Positions 23,727 to 31,871 of a stretch of 64,000 nucleotides of DNA are shown here, in pieces (the first letter of the stretch is position 1; every line of letters starts with the position of its first letter). The notes under the pieces are model-generated. The model was not told the origin of the DNA, made no database searches, and worked only from the letters and a program-made list of their open reading frames with translations. This DNA is from an uncultured Acidobacteriota bacterium. Lineage in GTDB: Bacteria > Acidobacteriota > Terriglobia > Terriglobales > Acidobacteriaceae. Location of the stretch: the NCBI GenBank assembly GCA_903873705.1, contig CAIQPK010000041.1, forward strand, positions 1-64,000, in the 5' to 3' direction. The translations under genes and the position numbers were made by a program.

Positions 23727-24743
23727 ATGAACGAGTTTGACCAGCGCATACGAGAGCACCAAATGTGGACCGAGATGAGGAAGCTCGGACCTGCAATCGA
23801 CGGCGCTGCCGCAGTCCCGGACCTGACGCCCCAAGCTGTCTTGGGTTTGGAGCGCTTGAGGGCAATTCTCGCCTACATCGGAAAACGGATTGCCGCTGCC
23901 GACCCTCTAGTTACTCCTCCGGGGCCGCTGGATGCGATTGTCCCGGTTTTGGCGGCGGCACAAAACGAGCTGACTGCGTTTATTTCAGACAAGGACCCCG
24001 CTCACATTGTCACAGCTAACGTGACCGCAGACGGGGCATTGATGGCAATAGCGCAGGTTCCAGGAGCCTACAGTCCCGAGGAGCTGGGCGTATTAGTTTC
24101 CAAGACGACCGGCTACAGAAAAGTCGTATCTGATGCTCTCACGGACGCCCAGCAAAGGCTTCGCGGCTTCAAGGACGAGTCGGATAAGATGCTTGCCGCG
24201 CTCGGCGCGAAATCAGAAGCGGACCTCAACCTTCTCTCAGCTAGGGCAGAAGCTCTTCAGGGGAGCCTCAACGCAATTTCGTCGAGCGTTGACGCCGAAC
24301 GCCAGAGGCTCGCGAATATCGCGAGCGAGCAACAGGGCCAATTTTCGGCTTCGCAGGAAGCGCGCAGTACTCAGTTCAACGAGAACTTTCGTGTTTCCAC
24401 TGAAAGATTTACGCAGCTTGTCGCGGATTATCAGAAACAGTTTTCAGACGCCCAAGACGCTCGCGGCAAAGAGAATACGGCTGCCGAATTAGTCCGCCAA
24501 ACAAAATATAACGAGACGGTCGCTGGGGACTGCTGTGTGAACGTTCCCTCCGCTCCATCGCAACGGGCCGTGACGGCGGCGCGGTTACGATTACCGCGTA
24601 TCACGCGTATCAATGGAACGGCGCTTGCGCCTGCATCCCTTGATTTGTCGCGACGAAATGGCATCAGCCGAACGTCGGTCCAGAACCTGAAACGCAGCCT
24701 GCGAAGACCTCTCTCTGACGGAATCCTGATTTTAAGAATCTAG
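23727..24743 (+). pseudogene. Coiled-coil protein, probably truncated by a rearrangement
   Basis: Residues 1 to about 266 form a coherent protein: an N-terminal helical domain with LTPQAVLGLERLRAILAYIGKR and VPGAYSPEELGVLVSKTTGYRK, then a long coiled coil rich in Gln, Glu and Ala. After NETVA (about base 24525) the sequence changes abruptly to Cys-, Arg- and Pro-rich residues with no structure and different codon use. It looks as if the original 3' part was lost and replaced by unrelated DNA. I do not recognise a function; similar proteins that end in a membrane anchor may exist. A promoter-like TATAGT lies about 45 bases upstream of the ATG. Confidence 0.55.
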
Positions 24744-24824
24744 CCCGCTCCTTTTCTCATGAGGATCCGAGCCGCAAAATAACGCGAGCTCACGTCTGTA
24801 TTGCCACTGAGACAGGAGTTTGTC

Positions 24825-25136
24825 ATGAAGTCCGCTTTCTATTGGAGAACCGGGGTCCTATGCCCGGCAGCCTTCCTGCTGGGCGTAGGCAGCCTTGCTC
24901 CCATCCTGTGGGAGTCGGGCATCGGGTCGGATGTGATGAAGCCGATTGCTGCTCCGATAGTCGGCGGGATGATCACGTCGACAATCCACGTTCTGATCCT
25001 GGTGCCCGTGTTCTTTGTCATGATGAAGGAGCGAGCGCTCAAACGGGGAACGCTTCTGTCGAGACAGGCATCTGCAACTCCCCCGGCGGATGCTGAGCCC
25101 GGGTATCTCGCCACGGTTCATCCCCATGCAGACTAG
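24825..25136 (+). pseudogene. C-terminal fragment of a heavy-metal RND efflux pump (CusA/CzcA type)
   Basis: 103 codons preceded by AGGAG. The stretch GIGSDVMKPIAAPIVGGMITSTIH, followed by a hydrophobic helix and MMKERALKRG, corresponds to the last membrane segments of CusA/CzcA-type inner-membrane pumps, which are normally over 1000 residues long. Only this end is present and no partner genes (CusB or CusC) flank it. It is therefore a remnant, although its own start signal would allow expression as a small membrane protein. Confidence 0.7.
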
Positions 25137-25317
25137 GGTCGCACCGGGAGGCCGCCGCGCATTCCGACTAGCTGCCGAACCGCGACCGCGAAGTTCGTTC
25201 ATTCCCCGGCCTGCGGGGGCGATTTGACGGGCGTCTCCGTCGCCAAAGAATCATCTTGAGGAAGGGCCAACGGCGCCGTAGGATGGTGGCTTCAAAGCTC
25301 GAGGACGAAACCAGACG

Positions 25318-26571
25318 GTGGCACACGTGACGACGATATCGAGAGGCGGCAGATTTTCGCCACGAGCCATTTGCTTTGGCTTCCCGTGCCTGATGCTTTG
25401 CATGAGCAGCGCCGCGCAAAGTGATCGGGCGCGCTTGACCATTACTCTTACCGGGCAGTCGGTTATCCGGTCGGACATACGCGCCACGGCGCCGGCGGCG
25501 GTGCCGGTGATCAAGGGTTTGTTGACGGGCGATGTGATTTTCACCAACTTTGAGGCCGCGGTTGCTGAACCGGGCGAAACGATACGGGAAGGCAGAGGCT
25601 TTCTTGCGCCTCCCGCATCGCTGGATGCACTGAGTGAGTTTGGGTTCAACCTGCTGGCGTTACCGGACAATCACGCGTTCGACTTCAAGGCTAAAGGGAT
25701 TGTAAATACGCTTCACGAGGTCGAGATCCGGAAGATCGTCCATGCCGGCATCGGTCGAAACCTGGCTGAGGCGGCTGCACCCGCGTACCTCCACACTTCG
25801 AAGGGGACGATTGCGTTGATCGCGAGCGCGTCGGGATTGATTACGCCGGGCGGAAATGCTACGGCAGAGCGGCCCGGAGTGAATGAGCTTCACATCAACG
25901 CCGGCGATCAGCCGAACGAAGCGACCGCGGACATGCCCGATGCTCCCGCGAATACGCCAAATGCCGACGATGCCGCGCGCATTCTGCAGAGCATTCGCGA
26001 GGCCCGCCAGCATGCGGATATCGTGATTGTGTACCAGCACAACCATGTGTTCTCGAATCACTCGTTCTCGTCGGTGTTTACCGAAGGCCTGCCAGAACGT
26101 CTTGCTCCGAACGATTGGGTGAGGCGATGGACGCATGCTGAAATTGATGCTGGCGCGGACATCGTCGTGATGCATGGAGCGCCGCTGTTGCACGGCGTTG
26201 AGATCTATCACGGGCACGCCATTTTTTACGGCCTCGGCAGCTTCATCTACAACCTGCCCGCAACGCTGACGTACATTGATGAGCCGATGGCGTGGGAAGG
26301 CGCTGTGGCAACGCTTCAATTCGACGGGAAGCGGCTGCAGTCGATTCGGTTCAAACCTATCGTGCTGAACACGCTGGGTGAGGGACAGCCCGATGTGCAC
26401 GACGAGTATGCGAGCAATGCGTTTCTCTTCACCCGGGGCCTGCCTTCGCCGGCACCAGAAGCGCGTGCGGCTTACATACTGCAGCGGCTGGCCGATTCTT
26501 CCAAGGCTTTCGGTACCGTGTTTGAAATCAAGGGCGACACTGGGGAGATCACGCTGCCGACGGGGAAATAG
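25318..26571 (+). CDS. CapA-family (poly-gamma-glutamate synthesis type) metallophosphatase-like protein
   Basis: 417 residues from GTG 25318. The CapA fold is indicated by LTGDVIFTNFEAAVAEPG (about residues 68-85), LPDNHAFDF (about 115-123), the VYQHNHV segment (about 237-243) and ADIVVMHGAPLLHGVEIYHGHAIFYGLGSFIYN near residues 280-312. The N-terminus has a hydrophobic stretch (about 18-33) that may be a signal peptide. Relatives take part in poly-gamma-glutamate capsule export or act as phosphatases; no capsule-ligase genes (CapB or CapC) are nearby, so the role is open. Confidence 0.75.
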   Translation: MAHVTTISRGGRFSPRAICFGFPCLMLCMSSAAQSDRARLTITLTGQSVIRSDIRATAPAAVPVIKGLLTGDVIFTNFEAAVAEPGETIREGRGFLAPPASLDALSEFGFNLLALPDNHAFDFKAKGIVNTLHEVEIRKIVHAGIGRNLAEAAAPAYLHTSKGTIALIASASGLITPGGNATAERPGVNELHINAGDQPNEATADMPDAPANTPNADDAARILQSIREARQHADIVIVYQHNHVFSNHSFSSVFTEGLPERLAPNDWVRRWTHAEIDAGADIVVMHGAPLLHGVEIYHGHAIFYGLGSFIYNLPATLTYIDEPMAWEGAVATLQFDGKRLQSIRFKPIVLNTLGEGQPDVHDEYASNAFLFTRGLPSPAPEARAAYILQRLADSSKAFGTVFEIKGDTGEITLPTGK

Positions 26572-26580
26572 GCAGGGCGA

Positions 26581-27768
26581 TCAGCTGAGATTTTCCACGA
26601 TGGCAGCGATGCCTTGTCCACCGCCGATGCACATGGTGACGAGAGCATAGCGGCCGCCGGTGCGTCGCAACTCGTGCAGGCTCTTGACGAGGAGTATGGC
26701 TCCGGTGGCTCCGATGGGATGGCCGAGCGAGATGCCGCTGCCGTTGGGATTGGTTTTGGCTTCAGGCAGACCGAGATCATGAATGACGGCGAGCGCCTGG
26801 GCGGCGAAGGCTTCGTTGACTTCGAAGAGGTCGATGGCGTCAATGGACAAGCCTGTTTTCTGCAGGAGCTTTTTGACGGCGGGGACGGGACCGATGCCCA
26901 TGTACTGCGGTTCCACTCCTGCGACGGCGTAGCCTACCAGGCGGCCCATGGGTTTGAGGCCGCGGTCAGTGGCGCTCTGTGCGTCCATGAGGACGACGGC
27001 GGCGGCAGCGTCGTTGATGCTGGAGGCGTTGCCGGCGGTGATGGTTCCGTTCTTGTCGAAGAGTGGCTTCAGCTTGGTGAGATTGTCGATCGTGGCATCA
27101 CTTCGGGGCGATTCGTCTTCAGCGAAATAGGATGAGCCCTTCTTCGAGTGCAATTCGATGGGAACGATCTGGTCTTTGAAGTACCCGCCCGCAATGGCCT
27201 GCAGTGCGCGGCGGTGGCTTTCTACGGCCAGCTGATCCTGCAGTTGGCGTGGGATGTCCCACTTTCTGGCGACGTTTTCGGCGGTCACGGCCATGTGGAC
27301 GTCGTCGAATGGGTCAGTGAGCGCGCCTACAAGGGCGTCCTTTGCGGTGGCGTCGCCCAGGCGTTGGCCCCAGCGCAGACTGGGCAACCAATAGGGTGCT
27401 CGGCTCATGCTTTCTGCGCCGCCGGCGATGGCAATGTCGGCGTCACCGAGGAGGACGGACTGGGCGGCGGAGACGACCGCCTGCAAGCCGCTGCCGCAGA
27501 GGCGGTTGAGCGTGAGCGCGGGCGTGCGAATGCTGAGACCGCCGTTGAGTGCGGCGACGCGGGCGAGGTACATGTCCCTGGCTTCGGTGTGGATCACGTT
27601 TCCGAATACGACCTGGTCCACATCGTCGGGCGAAATGCCGGCGCGATTGACTGATTCGCGGACGACTGCGGCAGCCAGGTCGGTGGGTGGAATGTCCTTG
27701 AGTGAGCCGCCAAATTTGCCGATTGCCGTGCGTACGGCGCTGACGATTACAACGCTGCGGTCTGCCAT
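26581..27768 (-). CDS. Acetyl-CoA acetyltransferase (thiolase)
   Basis: 395 residues, normal thiolase length. The acylated Cys lies in NRLCGSGLQA (about residue 89), the GGAESMSRAPY signature follows, NEAFAAQ is present near 318, and the C-terminal active-site pair is GHPIGATGA (His about 350) and CIGGGQG (Cys about 380). It makes or cleaves acetoacetyl-CoA or a related 3-ketoacyl-CoA. AGGAAA precedes the ATG. It belongs with the SDR and CoA-transferase genes upstream on the same strand; together they could degrade a 3-hydroxy or 3-oxo acid to acetyl-CoA. Confidence 0.92.
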   Translation of the reverse strand: MADRSVVIVSAVRTAIGKFGGSLKDIPPTDLAAAVVRESVNRAGISPDDVDQVVFGNVIHTEARDMYLARVAALNGGLSIRTPALTLNRLCGSGLQAVVSAAQSVLLGDADIAIAGGAESMSRAPYWLPSLRWGQRLGDATAKDALVGALTDPFDDVHMAVTAENVARKWDIPRQLQDQLAVESHRRALQAIAGGYFKDQIVPIELHSKKGSSYFAEDESPRSDATIDNLTKLKPLFDKNGTITAGNASSINDAAAAVVLMDAQSATDRGLKPMGRLVGYAVAGVEPQYMGIGPVPAVKKLLQKTGLSIDAIDLFEVNEAFAAQALAVIHDLGLPEAKTNPNGSGISLGHPIGATGAILLVKSLHELRRTGGRYALVTMCIGGGQGIAAIVENLS

Positions 27769-27846
27769 CTTTTGTTTCCTGTTCTGTGTTGCGTGGGATG
27801 GGATGACTGTTGACGAAGGTTTGCTGGTAAAGGGCAGCTGGCTGAG

Positions 27847-28620
27847 CTAGAGGCTGCTTACGAGGTGTCCGCCATCGACAGAAATGACGGCACCGGTCAT
27901 GAAGGCCGATGCCCTGGAGCAGAGCAGAAGCAGAGGTCCGTCCAAGTCTGCGAGCTCACCGAGGCGTCGTTGCGGTATGCGTTTGATGAGGGCTGCGCCG
28001 GCTGGGGTTTCGAGGAATTGACGGTTGAGTTCGGTGGCGATGTATCCGGGGGCGAGGGCGTTTACGCGGATCTGGTGGCGAGCCAACTCGAGCGCGAGGC
28101 TGTGCGTCATCTGGATGAGCGCCGCTTTGGAAGCGGAGTAGATGCCAACCTGGCCGGCTACGCGCAGGCCGAGGACCGACGCTATGTTGACGATTGTGCC
28201 GGGTTGGCGGCGTTCTATGAGCCGTTGGGCGAAGGTGCGCGAGCAGAGCCATGCCCCCTTCAGGTTGGTGTCCATGATGGCGTCCCAGGTGGATTCTTCG
28301 GCGTCGGTGAGCGGCACGGTGGCGGTGACTCCGGAGTTGTTGATCAGGAGGGTGATTGGGCCGAGAAGGTCTTCGGCCTGAGCGAAACCATTCTGTACCG
28401 CTTGCGCGTTTGAGACGTCGAAGGCGACTGCTGCGGCGTGTCCGCCGAGGGTGTTTATCTCGTTGGCAAGGTTTTGGAGAGGCTCGAGCCGGCGGCCGGC
28501 CAACGCGACCGTGGCGCCCGCCTTTGAAAGGGTTCGCGCAAAGTGTTCGCCCAGGCCGCCCGAAGCGCCAGTTACGAGTGCGGTGACTTTGTTCAGGGAG
28601 AAGATGTTGACTGAATCCAT
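27847..28620 (-). CDS. Short-chain dehydrogenase/reductase
   Basis: 257 residues of the classical SDR family. The cofactor loop is TGASGGLGEHFA (about residues 18-29), NNSG near 95, the catalytic Ser in NIASVLG (about 147) and YSASK (Tyr about 160). The Arg in LAGRR after strand 2 is compatible with either cofactor. Set between a thiolase and a CoA-transferase, it is likely a 3-hydroxyacyl (or 3-hydroxy acid) dehydrogenase, but SDR substrates cannot be fixed from sequence. Confidence 0.88.
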   Translation of the reverse strand: MDSVNIFSLNKVTALVTGASGGLGEHFARTLSKAGATVALAGRRLEPLQNLANEINTLGGHAAAVAFDVSNAQAVQNGFAQAEDLLGPITLLINNSGVTATVPLTDAEESTWDAIMDTNLKGAWLCSRTFAQRLIERRQPGTIVNIASVLGLRVAGQVGIYSASKAALIQMTHSLALELARHQIRVNALAPGYIATELNRQFLETPAGAALIKRIPQRRLGELADLDGPLLLLCSRASAFMTGAVISVDGGHLVSSL

Positions 28621-28680
28621 TGATGCGGTCCCCTGGGGAGTGGCGGTATGTCTTATTGGTGCGATTGAATTGAGATGCTT

Positions 28681-30036
28681 TTATGCGGTGGGCTCAAATG
28701 TCAGCCGGGGTTCCGTAGCACGCTGGATGTCCTCGAATGAAACACCGGGGGCCAGTTCTCGAACGACAAGGCCTGAAGGCGTTATGTCCATTACTCCCAG
28801 CTCGGTGATGATCCGGTTTACCACGGCCGTTCCCGTGAGAGGAAGGGAACAGGTGTTGACGATGCGCGGATTTCCTTCCCTGGTAGTGTGCTCCATGGCC
28901 ACGATAATTCGTGCTGCGCCGGCGACGAGATCCATTGCACCACCCATGCCCTTGAGCATTTTTCCGGGAATGGCCCAGTTGGCGAGGGTACCGCCTGCGT
29001 CAACCTCGAGCGCGCCAAGGATGCTGACATCGATGTGGCCGCCGCGAATGAGAGCGAAGGAGTCGGCGCTTGACAGGTAAGCCGTTCCAGGAATCTCTGA
29101 GACGGTTTCTTTGCCAGCGTTGACCATGTCAGCGTCTTCTTCGCCTTCGAACGGCGGCGGGCCTACGCCGAGCGTGCCGTTTTCTGACTGGAGGATGATT
29201 TCGATGCCGGGAGGCAGGAAGTTGGTGACCAGGGTTGGCAGGCCGATGCCGAGGTTAACGCAATCTCCGTCACGCAGCTCCAGTGCCGCGCGACGGGCGA
29301 TGAGGTGGCGCTTGTCTGGCGTGGCGATGGCTTGATCATCAGAGCGCGATCGGACGACGCGGCGTTCGATGCGCTTTTGGTAATGGCTGCCCTGGAAGAT
29401 GGCGTCGACGACGACGCTGGGCGTGTCAATGGTGTTGGGATCAAGGCTGCCGAGCTCGACGAGCTCCTCGACTTCCGCGATGACCACGTCCGCGGCGGTG
29501 GCCATCATGGGGTTGAAGTTGCCGGCGGTTTTTCGATAGCGCAAGTTGCCCCAGCGATCACCTTGCCATGCCTTGATGAACGCAAACTGGGCCCTGATGG
29601 AGGGGACCAGGACGTAGTTGCGGCCGGCTATTTCGCGGACCTCGAGGCCTTCAGCTGCGATGGTGCCATAGCCCGTGGCTGTGAAGAATGCCGGGATGCC
29701 GGCTCCGCCGGCACGAATACGCTCGGCGAGTGTGCCCTGAGGATTGAGTTCGACGTCAATGGTCTTGTCGATGGCGAGGCGCTCGAAGGTTTTATTTTCT
29801 CCGACGTAACTGGCGACGATTTTTTTGATCTGCTTATTTTTCAGTAAGAGACCTATACCGAATTCGTCTACACCCGCGTTGTTGGAAATAACGGTGAGGT
29901 CGCGCGTGCCCTGGCGGTACAGTTCGGCGATGAGATTTTCGGGGATGCCGCAGAGGCCAAAGCCGCCCATCATGATGGTGGCGCCATCAGGAATTCGCGC
30001 TACTGCTTCTTCAACGCTGGCGATTGGTTTATCCAT
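28681..30036 (-). CDS. Fused alpha-beta 3-oxoacid CoA-transferase
   Basis: 451 residues. Residues 1 to about 225 form the alpha subunit (GGFGLCGIPENLI near the N-terminus); residues about 245-451 form the beta subunit, with the catalytic Glu in LQSENGTLGVGPPP. Most bacteria encode these as two genes (ScoA/ScoB or AtoD/AtoA); here they are a single chain, as in the mitochondrial enzyme. It would activate an oxo acid with succinyl-CoA or acetyl-CoA. It is the first gene of the group CoA-transferase, SDR, thiolase, all on the minus strand. Confidence 0.9.
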   Translation of the reverse strand: MDKPIASVEEAVARIPDGATIMMGGFGLCGIPENLIAELYRQGTRDLTVISNNAGVDEFGIGLLLKNKQIKKIVASYVGENKTFERLAIDKTIDVELNPQGTLAERIRAGGAGIPAFFTATGYGTIAAEGLEVREIAGRNYVLVPSIRAQFAFIKAWQGDRWGNLRYRKTAGNFNPMMATAADVVIAEVEELVELGSLDPNTIDTPSVVVDAIFQGSHYQKRIERRVVRSRSDDQAIATPDKRHLIARRAALELRDGDCVNLGIGLPTLVTNFLPPGIEIILQSENGTLGVGPPPFEGEEDADMVNAGKETVSEIPGTAYLSSADSFALIRGGHIDVSILGALEVDAGGTLANWAIPGKMLKGMGGAMDLVAGAARIIVAMEHTTREGNPRIVNTCSLPLTGTAVVNRIITELGVMDITPSGLVVRELAPGVSFEDIQRATEPRLTFEPTA

Positions 30037-30288
30037 GGCGGTGTGTCACTTCGACAAGCGATAGGGTAGGCCCGCTTGATTGTCGCACAGCGTTTGCAGA
30101 GTCGAGCTGCGCAAATTGACATTGCCACAGTGATAGTGTTCGATGGGTGGTCGGACCTGAACGACACCCGTAAAAGCTACGTTTAGAGCTGTGCCCGAAC
30201 CAGGGAGAGCCCGAGGAACTCAGGCCAGTCGAGCGATTCCTGCGCTGATGCTGCGCTTGTATTGATGAGAATGGGAGGTCCCTGGAAG

Positions 30289-31722
30289 ATGGGATTGAGA
30301 AGCAAGCAACAATTTCTGCATGACCTGATCGATGACCGGGAGGTTTACTACCGGGGCGAACGGGTTACCTCCGTTACGGATCACGCGGACCTGGGCATTG
30401 CGGTTCAGCATGCGGCCATTGATTTCGAACTGGCTGAAGATCCGGCTACGCGGGAGCTGGCCGTTTACAAGGAAGGTGACGAGGAATACTCGGCGTACTA
30501 CCGGGTGCCGCGCAGTGCGTCCGACCTGCGGTTGCGGTCGAAGCTGATTGAAGCCGGGACTGCCAAGGGCGCAACCCTGGTGATTCTGATCAAGGAAATT
30601 GGAACCGATGCAATTTTTGCGATGATGCGCGTGTTGTCGCGCGGCAAGAGTGCGGAGGGGTTGGAGCGGTTGCATGCTTTCTACACGGAGTGCCGCGAGA
30701 AGGACCTGGCACTGGCTGTGGCGCAGACGGACGTGAAGGGTGATCGCAGCAAACGGCCATCCGAGCAGTCTGACCCGGATATGTATGTTCGCGTGGTGAG
30801 TACGCGCGCTGATGGCATTGTGGTGCGCGGGGCGAAGGTGCATACGTCGTGTACGCCGTATGTTGACCGCATCCTGGTGTTACCGAGCCGCAGCATGCTG
30901 GCTGGTGACGTGGCTTACTCGGTTGCGTTTGCCGTTTCGCCTGCGACTCCGGGCGTAAAGATGTATGCGTCAGATTTTCTACACGGGGGCCATCCGTTCA
31001 CTGAACCGATCTCGAGCAAGCACAAGATGATTGAGACGTTGACGGTTTTCGATGATGTCTTTGTTCCGTGGGACCAGGTGTTCTTTCATGACCGTCCGGA
31101 CCTGGCTGGCGCCGTCGCATTGACTTTCGTGGAGTATCACCGGTTTACGGCGGTGAGCTACAAGTTGCCGCTGCTGGATGCGCTGATTGGGTCGGCGATC
31201 GCGATTGCGAAGGCTAACGGAATCGACCGCGCGAGCCATGTGCGCGACAAGCTTACGTGGCTGGGCGGCTACGTGGAGACGGTGCGCGGACTGATTGAAC
31301 TTGCGGCGCAACGTGGTGAGATAGAGTCCGGGATAGCGTACCCCCATGTGTTTACGACCAACCTGGCCAAGTGGACGTTTGCGCGGGACTTCCACCGGGC
31401 GATTGAGGTGGTCCAGGATATCGCGGGTGGTCTGCTGGTTACCGGACCTTCCGGCGCCGATTGGGATTCGGCCGAGATCCGGCCGGTTTTGGAGAAATAC
31501 TTTGCGGGCGCCTGGCCGGCAAACAAGCGGCTGGCCCTGATGAACCTGATCAGCGAGCTGACCAGCAGGCTGTATGGCGGGTACCAGGCGGTGCTTGCGA
31601 TCCATGCCGAGGGTTCGGTTGAAGCGGAAAAGATGGCGATGTTTCGTTCGTATAACGCGAAACCCGCACTGGAGTATGCGCTTCAACTGGCGGGTGTGGC
31701 GGACATTGATCCGGCAGCGTGA
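30289..31722 (+). CDS. 4-hydroxyphenylacetate 3-hydroxylase / 4-hydroxybutyryl-CoA dehydratase-superfamily protein
   Basis: 477 residues, FAD-dependent HpaB/AbfD fold by overall length and landmarks: an N-terminal LIDDREVYYRGERV segment, VHTSCTPYVDRILVLPSR near residue 195, KHKMIETLTVFDDVFVPWDQVF near 250, and a helical C-terminal domain. The Cys residues that bind the iron-sulfur cluster in 4-hydroxybutyryl-CoA dehydratase are not at their expected place, so a flavin monooxygenase or a divergent dehydratase is more likely. GGGAGG precedes ATG 30289. It is divergent from the CoA-transferase group, which suggests a joint pathway. Confidence 0.75.
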   Translation: MGLRSKQQFLHDLIDDREVYYRGERVTSVTDHADLGIAVQHAAIDFELAEDPATRELAVYKEGDEEYSAYYRVPRSASDLRLRSKLIEAGTAKGATLVILIKEIGTDAIFAMMRVLSRGKSAEGLERLHAFYTECREKDLALAVAQTDVKGDRSKRPSEQSDPDMYVRVVSTRADGIVVRGAKVHTSCTPYVDRILVLPSRSMLAGDVAYSVAFAVSPATPGVKMYASDFLHGGHPFTEPISSKHKMIETLTVFDDVFVPWDQVFFHDRPDLAGAVALTFVEYHRFTAVSYKLPLLDALIGSAIAIAKANGIDRASHVRDKLTWLGGYVETVRGLIELAAQRGEIESGIAYPHVFTTNLAKWTFARDFHRAIEVVQDIAGGLLVTGPSGADWDSAEIRPVLEKYFAGAWPANKRLALMNLISELTSRLYGGYQAVLAIHAEGSVEAEKMAMFRSYNAKPALEYALQLAGVADIDPAA

Positions 31723-31871
31723 GGGGATGAGGGCGAGAAAGGGAGGGGGTCTGGTGGGAATCTCCACAGTCTGCCTGCTCCATTCACGCTGCATTAACAT
31801 TTTCGTAACATTGCGGACACATGCGGCCTCTAGGGTTATGGACATTACTGTTCAGAACTTAAGGAGGACTG

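Noticed and set aside
23700-25300. A second copy of the tRNA-Asn 3' end (attachment site) at the right border of the island
   Set aside because: I looked for the last 20 bases of the tRNA between 22 and 26 kb. Only an 8-base match (CAGGAGCC near 24062) was found, inside a coding region; this is not convincing.
30289-31722. Assignment as 4-hydroxybutyryl-CoA dehydratase
   Set aside because: The Cys ligands of the iron-sulfur cluster are not at the expected positions, so only the superfamily name is supported.
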